A DNA stretch of 64,000 nucleotides from RGIG4708 sp045538875 (GCA_045538875.1 JAZQEG010000024.1:40399-104398); one strand, 5' to 3'. Shown: positions 33,583-42,384, numbered from the stretch's first letter. The notes: generated by a model from the sequence alone, not told the origin. Program-made: numbers and translations.

Positions 33583-33657
33583 TTTTGCTCTTAGTCAATA
33601 GTTGGGGTCAAAATTGAATAATGGAATTTTGTTTTTAATTACAAACTTATCTTAAAA

Positions 33658-36228
33658 TTAGTTTCCAAATATTACCATTTCAGGGTCAACGTGCACACCA
33701 TCTGCAGTTATCTCAATATGCAGATGCGCTCCCGTTGAACTGCCCGTGCTGCCGACATAGCCTATTACATCACCTTGCTTTACAATATCACATTTGTGTA
33801 TACCGTCAGGCTTAAGCAACGAAGCATATTTTGTAACGAGGTTGTTTGCACTTTCAACAACTATGTAATTTCCAAATTCAGTGTCAAATGCTGCGTCAAT
33901 CACTGTTCCGTCTGCAATTGCATAAACATTGCTGCCCTCGGGAGCTGCAAAATCTGTACCGTTGTGATTGCGCACCTCGTTTGTAACGGGATGCACCCTT
34001 GAACCGAATTTTTGTGAAACTACGTTGCTGTCTGTGGGCCAAACAAATGTTCCTTTAACGCTTTTTATATACTTAAAGCTTTGCTTTATAAATTCAAAGT
34101 CTGTGCACATCTGTAGGTATTCAGCTGCAAAAAATTTGTCATCTTCATCTGCACCCTTCCATATTGGGTATTGAATGTCACTGGGTATTGTCCACAGGTA
34201 TAAAGCATCAGCCTCATATAATACCGAGTGTGGGATTATATCATAGTCTTGCGCTTTTCCCGATTGTTCCTTCATAATGGAAAACAGCGTGCCGGTTCCT
34301 TCGCCGTACTTGTCAAAAATATCTTTGTGTACAAATGTTACACTGTTCTCGTTTTCAAAAGTGTGATACGCGCCTTTCCATCTTACGGGCAGATAAATCG
34401 AAAAACCCAAATCCTTGTTGGTATAAGGCACAAGGCTTAGTATGGTTGATTGCTCCGACTCAAACCTCATAACACTGAGTGTGTTTGCCGAATTTACAGT
34501 ATCAAGTCTATGTCCGTATACTCCGTTCTGATCAACGGACGATATAGTTGACACAATGTCAAACATAATGTTGTTGCGGTCGATGTTGTCAAATATTTTT
34601 ATGTCCTTGGCAAGCTGTTTTATGGGGTAGTTGGTTTGTATACCATCTTTGATTATTTGTATTATGTTGCCGGTGTTTACCTGATTATTCGGCAGCAGCT
34701 TTTGGCTTATAAATTCTTTAGCAACCTCTGAAAGTATCATCATACGTGAAAAATCGCCGTCTGCATATCCTGTTCCGTCGTTGTTTTGTCTGTACCTCAA
34801 TATATTGCAAAGCTGCTCTCCCGATAAAACCTGCTTTCCTTGTTTAAGATTAATATTTAAATTCTGATGTGGGTCGCTGTAGCTCATATCCTGCGGCACA
34901 TCAAACACCAGTCCGCCTGATTCGTCTACAATTTTTTGTATGGTGCCGAGGTTGACCTTTGCGTAATATGTAACAGGAATATCAAGTGCTTTTCTTATTG
35001 CGTCAACCACCATTTGGTCTCCGTTTGGATGATGCAACATATCGCTTGCTTTCATAGAATTGTCAAGCAATGTATCCCGCGGTATATTGAGCCCTGTAAT
35101 GCTTTGGCCGTCAGTTGATATTACCATTATGGCGTCTGCTCTGTTGGTATTGTCAACACCCAATACAACAATATTAAATTTGTTGTCTGTCCTTTTGTCT
35201 GCCAATACATTTACCGACACTGCATCAGATACAAAACCTCCCATAATACCGCTTGCACATATGGCGCATACAATAATAACCATTGCCGCAATCAGTGAAA
35301 CAATAATGGATTTTTTACCGAATTTTTTGCTGTTTTTTATGCTTAAAAACCTCTTTTTAAGATTGTTTTTGCTGTCTGACATAGCAGTTGTAAGTGATGG
35401 GTTGCTACTGCCGCTGCTTGCCAAATCAAGAATTGTTGATACATAGCTTTTCTGTTCATCGTGGTTCATATTGCGCACCACTCGCATATCGCAGGAAATT
35501 TCGCAGTCGGAATTTATTTGTTTGCAAATAAAATATATGGCAGGATTAAACCAGTGAACACATTTTACAATCATCGCAAACCACTTGTACAAAATATCAT
35601 TTCTGTTAAGATGTGTGGCTTCGTGTGCAAGTATGTTGTGTAGCTGCTCATCTGTAAAATTGCTGTCAGGCAAAAGCAGTGTCTTTTTGAACAACCCTGC
35701 AATCATAGGGGATGAAGCGATGCTGCACATCCTTACAGTGACGTTTTTTCGCGTGTATTGCACAATTTCACTGCACTCAATTATATACGAATTATTTTTG
35801 CAGCTTAATATAAAAATTATGTAGCTTATCACTTTAAATGCGAAAATTGCAATTGCAATAGCAAGCCATACATAAGGCAGTATCTGTGATATGCCCTTAA
35901 AATTGAATGTGTTTATATTATGCTGAGGCTGCCATTCAACAGCATCCGCATTAGTGTTATCATTTGGCTCAATTGGCATTTGCGGCTGAAATTCTACTGC
36001 TTGGCCTTCTGTAATTGTGTCTGCCGTCTGTGTGATGACTTTGCTTTCAAATGATGGAACATTCAGCCTTGCGGGAGCAATCATCACAATCAGAACCGCA
36101 AGCCACATATAGTAGTGCCAGCAAGGCGAAAAGTATTTTTTTGTAACAGGCTGCAGCATTGCAAGCACAGCTGCAAACACAGTCCCCATTAATGATGTGG
36201 CAACTATTGCCAAAAATATACGGAGCAT
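33658..36228 (-). CDS. M56-LCP-M23 triple-domain membrane protein
   Basis: 856 residues with three parts. Residues 1-330: membrane helices and a BlaR1/MecR1-type M56 metalloprotease with the zinc motif HEATH at 202-206 and NPAIYFICKQINSDCEISCD. After a helix at about 308-330, residues about 350-570 are a LytR-CpsA-Psr domain (NIVVLGVDN, RADAIMVIS, IPRDT, RYRQ, DGDFSRMMI), an enzyme that links polymers to peptidoglycan. Residues about 735-856 are an M23 endopeptidase (HNGTDFAAP, HLHIE). In BlaR1 the outer C-terminus is the beta-lactam sensor; here wall enzymes hold that place. It begins 3 nt after blaI. Confidence 0.9.
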   Translation of the reverse strand: MLRIFLAIVATSLMGTVFAAVLAMLQPVTKKYFSPCWHYYMWLAVLIVMIAPARLNVPSFESKVITQTADTITEGQAVEFQPQMPIEPNDNTNADAVEWQPQHNINTFNFKGISQILPYVWLAIAIAIFAFKVISYIIFILSCKNNSYIIECSEIVQYTRKNVTVRMCSIASSPMIAGLFKKTLLLPDSNFTDEQLHNILAHEATHLNRNDILYKWFAMIVKCVHWFNPAIYFICKQINSDCEISCDMRVVRNMNHDEQKSYVSTILDLASSGSSNPSLTTAMSDSKNNLKKRFLSIKNSKKFGKKSIIVSLIAAMVIIVCAICASGIMGGFVSDAVSVNVLADKRTDNKFNIVVLGVDNTNRADAIMVISTDGQSITGLNIPRDTLLDNSMKASDMLHHPNGDQMVVDAIRKALDIPVTYYAKVNLGTIQKIVDESGGLVFDVPQDMSYSDPHQNLNINLKQGKQVLSGEQLCNILRYRQNNDGTGYADGDFSRMMILSEVAKEFISQKLLPNNQVNTGNIIQIIKDGIQTNYPIKQLAKDIKIFDNIDRNNIMFDIVSTISSVDQNGVYGHRLDTVNSANTLSVMRFESEQSTILSLVPYTNKDLGFSIYLPVRWKGAYHTFENENSVTFVHKDIFDKYGEGTGTLFSIMKEQSGKAQDYDIIPHSVLYEADALYLWTIPSDIQYPIWKGADEDDKFFAAEYLQMCTDFEFIKQSFKYIKSVKGTFVWPTDSNVVSQKFGSRVHPVTNEVRNHNGTDFAAPEGSNVYAIADGTVIDAAFDTEFGNYIVVESANNLVTKYASLLKPDGIHKCDIVKQGDVIGYVGSTGSSTGAHLHIEITADGVHVDPEMVIFGN

Positions 36229-36231
36229 ATG

Positions 36232-36606
36232 CTATTCCTCCTTTTCATCAAAAATTGCCTTTAACTCCTGTAAATCCTTTTGTGACAGGGCAGTATCTTC
36301 AAACAGAGCGGCTGCAAAGTCTTTTACCGAACCATTATACAAATTTCTGATAAGATTTTTTGTTTGTGATTTTTTGTATTCCTTTGCCGAAATTGCAGCA
36401 GTGTAGTAATATATTTTGCCTTGCTTGTCTGCAGTGACGGCATTTTTTTCTGTAAGTCTTGTCAAAAATGTTGCAATTGTTGTTTTTTTCCATTGTTTGT
36501 GCGCAACTGCACTGTTAATTTCTGTTGATGTCATCGGTTTTGACGAGCTCCACAGCACCTTCATAATTTCAAGCTCCGAGTCACCAATGTTGATATTAAT
36601 TGACAT
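36232..36606 (-). CDS. BlaI/MecI-family transcriptional repressor
   Basis: A 124-residue winged-helix repressor: LEIMKVLWSSSKPMTSTEIN and TIATFLTRLTEKNAV form the DNA-binding domain, with a helical C-terminal dimerisation part. In the family an M56 sensor protease triggers its cleavage. It is directly upstream of the M56 fusion gene, and two matching dyads overlap its promoter. Confidence 0.93.
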   Translation of the reverse strand: MSININIGDSELEIMKVLWSSSKPMTSTEINSAVAHKQWKKTTIATFLTRLTEKNAVTADKQGKIYYYTAAISAKEYKKSQTKNLIRNLYNGSVKDFAAALFEDTALSQKDLQELKAIFDEKEE

Positions 36607-36627
36607 ATAGTAACCTCCTTTATTGTT

Positions 36628-36676
36628 CTACGATTGTAGTTTATCATATTCTACCATCGTAGAACATATTTGTCAA
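36628..36676 (-). promoter_or_regulatory. blaI promoter with two operator dyads
   Basis: Minus strand TTGACA (36676-36671), 17 bp, TAGAAT (36653-36648). Dyads CTACGATTGTAG (36628-36639) and CTACCATCGTAG (36651-36662) share the TAC...GTA form of BlaI/MecI operators; the second covers the spacer and -10, the first lies near +1. Confidence 0.75.
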
Positions 36677-36777
36677 TAGCAAAATAAAATAATTTTTTGA
36701 AAAGATTTATCCCCCCTTGCAAATTTTGTCGTGTTATGTTAAAATGTATGTAGATTTATGTATTGGAGTTGTTTTGT

Positions 36778-37416
36778 TTGAAAGATAAAGAGGTTTCATC
36801 TGTAGTAGTGAGGCGATTGCCAAGGTACTATCGCTATTTGGATGATTTGTTACAAAAAGGTATTAAAAGAATTTCATCAACAGAACTAAGCCAAAAAATG
36901 GGGGTTACCGCATCTCAGATACGTCAGGACTTAAATTGCTTTGGCGGATTTGGACAACAGGGCTACGGCTACAATGTGCAGGTGCTTCACGCCAAAATAG
37001 CAAGTATTTTAGGCATTGACCGCGGGCACAAAATGATAATAGTAGGTGCAGGTCACCTTGGCTATGCTCTTGCCAATTATGGCAATTTTCAAAAGAGAGG
37101 TTTTGAGCTTGTGGGCCTTTATGATACCTCAAGCGATATAATAGGCACGAATATTGCAGGCATCACTGTTGAGGATTATGCTGATATTGTCACCTCCCTC
37201 AAAAATAATATGGCAGATATTGCTATACTTACAGTACCTAAGTCTGTTGTTGCATCTGTCGCCGACACCCTTGTACAAAACGGAGTAAGGGCACTGCTTA
37301 ATTTTACATCAACAGAGCTTAACCTTCCTCCATACATTAAAATTGAAAATGTGCACATAAGTGATACACTTATGACATTGTCATACGGACTTTCCAAGCA
37401 AATATTTGAAGATTAA
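36778..37416 (+). CDS. rex: Redox-sensing transcriptional repressor Rex
   Basis: About 212 residues. Winged-helix domain (RRLPRYYRYLDDL, ISSTELSQKMGVTASQIRQDL, FGGFGQQGYGY) and a Rossmann NADH-binding domain (IIVGAGHLGYALANY). Rex leaves DNA when NADH/NAD+ rises. TTG 36778 is chosen by GGAG 9 nt upstream. A perfect Rex-type site lies before the hydrogenase operon in this window. Confidence 0.95.
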   Translation: MKDKEVSSVVVRRLPRYYRYLDDLLQKGIKRISSTELSQKMGVTASQIRQDLNCFGGFGQQGYGYNVQVLHAKIASILGIDRGHKMIIVGAGHLGYALANYGNFQKRGFELVGLYDTSSDIIGTNIAGITVEDYADIVTSLKNNMADIAILTVPKSVVASVADTLVQNGVRALLNFTSTELNLPPYIKIENVHISDTLMTLSYGLSKQIFED

Positions 37417-37447
37417 AGACAAATCATATTTGATTTGTCTTTTTTTA
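37417..37447 (+). terminator. rex terminator
   Basis: AAGACAAATCA, TATT loop, TGATTTGTCTTTTTTT directly after the stop. Confidence 0.85.
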
Positions 37448-37486
37448 ATTTTTAATGCATATATTATTTGTAGGAGGTGCAATTAT

Positions 37487-37870
37487 ATGGCAGAATTTGG
37501 ATATTTTACAGCACGAGTTTATACTTCAAAAGGGGAAATACCAGTCAGCAATGCGTCTGTTGTGATAGAGAGTTATGATATGTCATCAATTCTCGGTGCG
37601 CGTGTTACTGATCAAGATGGAAAAATCACACCTATTATTATAAACACACCAAAGAGAAGTGAGTCACAAAGCCCCGGGGCACAAGAGGCTCCGTTTGCAA
37701 GCGTTAATGTAAGAATAAGTCATCCGAGATATTATACATATTACATCCGCAATGCACAGGTGTTTGAGGGCGAAACATCAATGGCGGATGCGGAGCTTAT
37801 TCCTATAGATTACAGTGCAGATTATCCTTTTAAGGCGTTTGATTTTAATGTAACGCCCCAAAACTTGTAA
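37487..37870 (+). CDS. Small beta-sandwich protein, carboxypeptidase-regulatory-like
   Basis: 127 residues without signal peptide. The pattern FTARVYTSKGEIPVSNASVVIE and GARVTDQDGKITPIII resembles a carboxypeptidase regulatory-like (prealbumin-type) fold. TAGGAGGTG precedes the ATG at 37487. It opens a three-gene string with two peptidoglycan-binding proteins, 11 nt from the next, and probably works with them; the absence of a signal peptide in all three suggests action in the mother cell or spore compartment. Confidence 0.65.
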   Translation: MAEFGYFTARVYTSKGEIPVSNASVVIESYDMSSILGARVTDQDGKITPIIINTPKRSESQSPGAQEAPFASVNVRISHPRYYTYYIRNAQVFEGETSMADAELIPIDYSADYPFKAFDFNVTPQNL

Positions 37871-37881
37871 GGAGGTAAAAA

Positions 37882-39054
37882 ATGCCGGAAACAATAGTAA
37901 CTCCTTATGTGCCAAGCTATATTACAGTTCATCTTGGTGCACCTGATTCTAACGCCGAAAATGTTACGGTGTCATTTCCTGATTATATAAAAAATGTTGC
38001 TTCGAGCGAAATATATCCAACCTGGAACGAAGCAGCTATAATAGCCAATATTTATGCACAAATTTCATTTGCGCTTAACAGGGTGTACACTGCTTTTTAC
38101 CCTAGTCAGGGATACGACTTTGATATTACATCTTCAACTGCGTATGACCAAAAGTTTATACGAGGCAGAAACATTTTTTCAAATATCGACCAGCTTGTAG
38201 ACGGATTGTTTAATTCATATATACGCAGGGTGGGTTTTATAGAGCCGCTTGCAGCAAAATACTGCAATGGAACGACTGTTACATGTAATGGGCTCTCACA
38301 GTGGGGAAGTGAGCAGCTTGCGCGGCAGGGTTATAACTCCATAGATATTTTAAAATATTACTATGGGGATAATATAGAAATTGTAACAAATGCACCTGTA
38401 AGAGAATTTGCCGAGTCGTATCCGGGTACGCCAATAAGGCTAGGGGATACAGGTGATGCTGTAATAGCAATACAAAGGTCACTTAATGAAATAAGCAACA
38501 ATTACCCGCGTATTCCAAAGGTTGCTGTTGACGGAATATTTGGCGAGAGCACTGAAAATGCTGTAAAAACTCTGCAAAGTATATTTAACCTTACTCCCGA
38601 CGGAGTAGTTGGCCTTGCAACATGGTACAAAATAGTGTATTTGTATGTTGGTATAAGGCGTCTTGCGGAGCTTAATTCGCGGGGACAGCAACTTAGAGGA
38701 ATTTCTTTTGAATATCCAAATGTTGTTGCAATAGGCGACAGAGGCGAAAAAGTAACTATTGCACAATTTTTGCTTTCTGTAATAGCCGAATTTTACGATA
38801 CGGTGCCATTTGTTGAAATAGACGGAATATTTGGCCAGAGCACGCAAAATGCGGTAAAAGAGTTTCAGCGTACATTTGACTTGCCGGTGACAGGTGTTAT
38901 AACTCAAAGTGTGTGGAATGCAATGTATGATGTTTTTGTAAGTGTTGACAACGAGCTAACAACAATAGATTACGGCACTCAACTTGACAATTTGCTAAAT
39001 GGAAACAGCCAAAATCAAGGTAATAATATAAGTTATGGTGATTCGGATTTTTAG
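37882..39054 (+). CDS. SpoIID-like/peptidoglycan-binding protein
   Basis: 390 residues without a signal peptide. Residues about 30-170 resemble the SpoIID/LytB wall-hydrolase family: SSEIYPTWNEAAIIANIYAQ at the front and CNGTTVTCNGLSQWGSEQLA with DILKYYYG at the end. Two peptidoglycan-binding_1 domains follow at about 184-252 (VDGIFGESTENAVKTLQ) and 283-355 (IDGIFGQSTQNAVKEFQ). Such proteins occur beside spore-cortex functions in clostridia; exact activity is unknown. GTAAGGAGG precedes the ATG. Confidence 0.75.
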   Translation: MPETIVTPYVPSYITVHLGAPDSNAENVTVSFPDYIKNVASSEIYPTWNEAAIIANIYAQISFALNRVYTAFYPSQGYDFDITSSTAYDQKFIRGRNIFSNIDQLVDGLFNSYIRRVGFIEPLAAKYCNGTTVTCNGLSQWGSEQLARQGYNSIDILKYYYGDNIEIVTNAPVREFAESYPGTPIRLGDTGDAVIAIQRSLNEISNNYPRIPKVAVDGIFGESTENAVKTLQSIFNLTPDGVVGLATWYKIVYLYVGIRRLAELNSRGQQLRGISFEYPNVVAIGDRGEKVTIAQFLLSVIAEFYDTVPFVEIDGIFGQSTQNAVKEFQRTFDLPVTGVITQSVWNAMYDVFVSVDNELTTIDYGTQLDNLLNGNSQNQGNNISYGDSDF

Positions 39055-39066
39055 GGGTGATTCATT

Positions 39067-39585
39067 ATGCCAAACAGAGAGGTTGGTAATATAGAAAGTC
39101 TGCAAATGATGCTGCGTAATATCGCGGGCGAAATTGATGATGTAACAACTGTTATTCCGGATGGTATATTTGGCCCTCAGACTCTTGAGTCTGTGCAGAG
39201 CTTTCAGCAAAAGTATGGGCTTGAACCAACGGGAGTTGTAGATTTTGATACCTGGAATAAAATTGTTGAGGTATCTGATGATATAGACGCCCAAACCAAT
39301 CCCGGAAGGCAGGTACTTGCATTTAACGAAAACAACGAAGAAATACTTCCGGGTCAGACAATACTGGAACTATATGTAATTCAGGCAATGATGAAAGCAC
39401 TTGCACAGGTGATTTCCGACTTGGTTGATGTGGAAGTTACAGGAACTCACGATAATACATCTGTAAATGCTGTTAAAAAAATACAAATATCTATGGGTAT
39501 GAATGATGACGGTATAATAACAATTGAGTTTTACAATAATCTTTCTAATTTGTACGAAACATATGTAACCCGTAGAAGAATTTAA
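39067..39585 (+). CDS. Peptidoglycan-binding domain protein
   Basis: 172 residues. One clear peptidoglycan-binding_1 domain (PDGIFGPQTLESVQSFQQKY, to about residue 70) and a weaker second copy (DVEVTGTHDNTSVNAVKKIQ, about 115-165). No signal peptide and no catalytic motif. It starts 12 nt after the SpoIID-like gene and reads as its accessory binder. Confidence 0.75.
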   Translation: MPNREVGNIESLQMMLRNIAGEIDDVTTVIPDGIFGPQTLESVQSFQQKYGLEPTGVVDFDTWNKIVEVSDDIDAQTNPGRQVLAFNENNEEILPGQTILELYVIQAMMKALAQVISDLVDVEVTGTHDNTSVNAVKKIQISMGMNDDGIITIEFYNNLSNLYETYVTRRRI

Positions 39586-39596
39586 TTATAAAGTAT

Positions 39597-39625
39597 TTTA
39601 CAAACAGATAAATGTGTGATATAAT
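39597..39625 (+). promoter_or_regulatory. azlCD promoter
   Basis: TTTACA, 17 bp, TATAAT, 61 bp before azlC. The transcript would start with the repeat at 39636. Confidence 0.7.
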
Positions 39626-39635
39626 AATATAGTCT

Positions 39636-39674
39636 AAAGTTACCGAATTATGCCATTTAAGGCGAGTTCGGATA
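39636..39674 (+). repeat. Nested hairpin repeat, copy 2
   Basis: AAAGTTACCGAATTATGCC, later GGCGAGTTCGGATAA; matches the inner part of 20842-20902 with changes that keep the CCGAA/TTCGG and GCC/GGC pairs. It sits in the azlC leader. Confidence 0.6.
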
Positions 39675-39686
39675 AGAGGAGTACAT

Positions 39687-40409
39687 ATGAAAAAGCAACA
39701 ATTTAAACAAGGATTAAAAGACGGCATACCTATTTGCCTTGGGTATTTTTCGGTATCAATGGCATTTGGGCTGGCCGCAGTGTTAAAGGGGTTTCCAATA
39801 TGGGCTGCAGTTGTTATGTCACTTACCAATGTTACAAGTGCAGGTCAGTTTGCAGGAATTTCAATACTTGCCGCAGGAGGAAGCTTTTTTGAGCTTGCCA
39901 TTACAACACTTATTATTAATATGCGATATTTTCTTATGTCGCTGTCAGTGTCACAAAAAGCTTCGGGCGATATGTTATTGTCGCATCGGTTTGCAGTTTC
40001 TTTTGGTATAACAGATGAAATTTTTGCAGTATCTATGCAAAAAAAAGAGGAACTTAATTTAGCCTATATGGCAGGGCTTATACTCACACCGGTGCTTGGG
40101 TGGACTCTGGGCACCTTTAGCGGGGCTGTTGCAACATCATTTATGCCAGATATGCTTTCGTCGGCAATGGGTGTTGCACTATATGGAATGTTTATTGCAA
40201 TAGTTGTTCCGCCAGGCAGAGAGAGTAAAAGTGTGCTTTTTACAATTGTTTTTGCAATTGCTCTAAGTGTTGTATTTTCATACCTGAGCGTACTTAAGGA
40301 CATATCGTCAGGCTGGTCAATAATAATTATAACAGTAGTTGTAAGCTCGGTTGCTGCAACGCTTTTTCCTATACAAAATACAACGGAGGAGGCATGTAGC
40401 AATGAATAA
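39687..40409 (+). CDS. azlC: Branched-chain amino acid exporter, large subunit AzlC
   Basis: A 240-residue membrane protein of the AzlC/LIV-E family, which with AzlD exports branched-chain amino acids. Family blocks include KDGIPICLGYFSVSMAFG and TSAGQFAGISILAAGGS with INMRYFLMSLSVSQK. Length is typical. AGAGGAG precedes the ATG, and azlD overlaps its 3' end by 8 nt. Confidence 0.9.
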   Translation: MKKQQFKQGLKDGIPICLGYFSVSMAFGLAAVLKGFPIWAAVVMSLTNVTSAGQFAGISILAAGGSFFELAITTLIINMRYFLMSLSVSQKASGDMLLSHRFAVSFGITDEIFAVSMQKKEELNLAYMAGLILTPVLGWTLGTFSGAVATSFMPDMLSSAMGVALYGMFIAIVVPPGRESKSVLFTIVFAIALSVVFSYLSVLKDISSGWSIIIITVVVSSVAATLFPIQNTTEEACSNE

Positions 40410-40713
40410 TGTATATCTCTTGCTTGGTATCTTGGTTATGGCAATTACAACATACATAATAAGGGCAGTTCCGATGGTTGTTTTTCGCAAAAGGATAAAC
40501 AATGTGTGGGTGCGCTCTTTTTTGCACTATGTACCTTATGCGGTGCTCAGTGCAATGACATTCCCTGCAGTTTTTTATAGTACGGGCACAACGTGGAGTG
40601 CAGTTGCTGCAACTGCTGTTGCAGTAATACTTGCATATTTTAAACGAGGGCTTTTAACAGTTGCAATAGGCTCGGCATTTGCTGCATTTATTGTGCTTTG
40701 CTGCGGATTGTAA
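40402..40713 (+). CDS. azlD: Branched-chain amino acid exporter, small subunit AzlD
   Basis: A 103-residue membrane protein (YLLLGILVMAITTYIIRAVP; FLHYVPYAVLSAMTFPAVFY) of the AzlD family. ATG 40402 follows GGAGGAGG; a longer frame starts inside azlC out of context. The overlap supports coupled synthesis at fixed ratio. Confidence 0.9.
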   Translation: MNNVYLLLGILVMAITTYIIRAVPMVVFRKRINNVWVRSFLHYVPYAVLSAMTFPAVFYSTGTTWSAVAATAVAVILAYFKRGLLTVAIGSAFAAFIVLCCGL

Positions 40714-40719
40714 AATGAC

Positions 40720-40760
40720 AGGTGTAAAAAATCTTAACGATTTTTTACACCTCTTTTTTT
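40720..40760 (+). terminator. azlCD terminator
   Basis: AGGTGTAAAAAATC, TTAAC loop, GATTTTTTACACCT, then CTTTTTTT. Confidence 0.85.
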
Positions 40761-41056
40761 CTTTTTTGGTTTTGATACGCAAAACATTGAAATCTTTATA
40801 AATTTATTATATAATTGACATATGCGGACTTTTGTTATGCAAAAGTCCTGCGAGTTTACAACTCGCCTGTAGTCTTGCGACTGCGTATGTCAATTGACGG
40901 CGTCGTAAAAATGCCCTTGCAAGCAAGCAGTTTTACTCCTGGTAGAATTGGCATCTAAATCGTTCACTCATTTTAATGTTTGATATACAAGGGACAAAAA
41001 ATCTACCCAGTTTTGATGCGAACTTTTAATTGTAGATAACATATTGGAGGGTTAGT
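40761..41056. other. Intergenic palindromes left of the unknown island
   Basis: With the terminator this makes a 340-bp gap. It holds the cloverleaf-shaped palindrome at 40814-40894, a further hairpin GTAAAAATGC/GCAGTTTTAC at 40905-40936, then about 100 bp of AT-rich sequence with GGAGGG before the next gene. No ORF. Confidence 0.6.
40814..40894. repeat. Cloverleaf-shaped nested palindrome
   Basis: Outer 12-bp stem ATTGACATATGC / GCGTATGTCAAT encloses three hairpins: GGACTTTTG-TTATG-CAAAAGTCC (9 bp), GCGAGT-TTACA-ACTCGC (6 bp), GTAGTC-TTGC-GACTGC (6 bp, one wobble). About 81 bp fold completely with 0-2-nt joints. Confidence 0.75.
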
Positions 41057-41824
41057 ATGGAAAATCGGATTCGTAATCTTATTCTAAATGGAACTACTTT
41101 AAGTGATATTTATACAACAATTACACCTCGCCCAACAAAAGAATTAATTGTTAAAATTTTTAAGGGGATTGGCTTTTCTATTCTTGCTCAGCACGGATGG
41201 GATTATTTGCGAATTATGATGGAAAAATCTCTTTTTTCTTTGCATAGAAAGTATAATTATTGTCGCAATGTAATAATTGATGATTTAACTATAGATTACT
41301 TAATATATGAAGATGGAACTCCAAAACTAGCCATAGTTATTTTGGGGCAAGAATTTATTTTATGTGATGACTTTCCGGTTTTTGATGAAGAATATAGGAA
41401 AAACATCGCTTTAATTAAAATGAAATCTGATTATTGTGATAATAGAGGTTTCCCGCTGCTAAAATTACCGATTTTAGAATTAATTGATTGGCCGTTTCTT
41501 GCTGATGAATTTAGAAAGGCTTTAAAAGATATTGATTATGCCAAAGAACACAATAATTGGGCAGAAGAAGAGTATATTGATATATCTAATCTATGGATGT
41601 GTGACTATGAAAACTACCATCAAGTTACTGCATCAAAGAAATGTGGTTGTTTCAGTTGTGGTTCGGTAATTGAAGCTAATGACGCAATTTTGTGGGGACA
41701 GGACAGTAGTATGATGTGCCCAATTTGTAATAAAACAACACTAATTTCAGACTTTCAAGGTTTTAAAATTACACCTGATACAATGAACATTATCAAGGAA
41801 AAATATAAAGAGACAGAAGATTAA
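41057..41824 (+). CDS. Unknown protein with C-terminal zinc-ribbon-like motif
   Basis: 255 residues, no signal or membrane helix. The C-terminal 65 residues hold CGCFSCG and CPICN with DAILWGQDSSMM between, then SDFQGFKITPDTMNIIKE; this resembles the small CxxC cytoplasmic domain found in loci with polymorphic-toxin immunity proteins. The N-terminal 180 residues match nothing I know. Base composition is clearly more AT-rich than in the housekeeping genes. GGAGGG precedes the ATG. First gene of a four-gene island. Confidence 0.7.
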   Translation: MENRIRNLILNGTTLSDIYTTITPRPTKELIVKIFKGIGFSILAQHGWDYLRIMMEKSLFSLHRKYNYCRNVIIDDLTIDYLIYEDGTPKLAIVILGQEFILCDDFPVFDEEYRKNIALIKMKSDYCDNRGFPLLKLPILELIDWPFLADEFRKALKDIDYAKEHNNWAEEEYIDISNLWMCDYENYHQVTASKKCGCFSCGSVIEANDAILWGQDSSMMCPICNKTTLISDFQGFKITPDTMNIIKEKYKETED

Positions 41825-41910
41825 AAGAGTGACTGTATAAAAGAATGTTTTTTTGTCCCAGTCTTGACAAAAGCCGAAAAAGGTCGAATGATGTTGAAAG
41901 GAGAGGCTTT

Positions 41911-42384
41911 ATGGGAGCACTTATAACATCAATAGTCGCAGTAATAGTTGCAATTGTTATTCCTATAATTATTGCTTATAAGCAAAATAAAATTGCATTG
42001 TTTGATAAAAGATTTAAATCTTTTGATGTTTTGCAAAGGTATATTGCTTTGGCTGATTTGTTAAAAGATAACCAAGGTAATGATAATTACAATAGTGCGG
42101 TTATAGTAGTTTTCTTTAATGGTGATTCTGAAGACATTAAAAGAAACAATGTGTTAATTAAATTAATTGAAATATCGACACCCTTAAAATTTATGCCTTT
42201 TTTATTTAAAAATATTACTGAAAAAGAAGTAGATTATATGATAAGGTCTTTATGCGCATTTGTTCGTGCTGATTTGAGGGAGGATGATGTCGAGAAGTAT
42301 AAGCAACTATACATAAATACTGTTCAAAATTTTTGTGACAATCATCTTATAAATGTTAAGAAATCACTAAAAAATCAAAATTAA
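41911..42384 (+). CDS. Membrane-anchored protein, unknown
   Basis: 157 residues: one N-terminal helix (LITSIVAVIVAIVIPIIIAY) then a basic and helical cytoplasmic part (KQNKIALFDKRFKSFDVLQRY). The build, an N-terminal anchor followed by QNKIALFDKR, is seen in many unassigned single-helix proteins of mobile loci. ATG 41911 follows AAAGGAGAGG. No family is recognised. Confidence 0.65.
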   Translation: MGALITSIVAVIVAIVIPIIIAYKQNKIALFDKRFKSFDVLQRYIALADLLKDNQGNDNYNSAVIVVFFNGDSEDIKRNNVLIKLIEISTPLKFMPFLFKNITEKEVDYMIRSLCAFVRADLREDDVEKYKQLYINTVQNFCDNHLINVKKSLKNQN

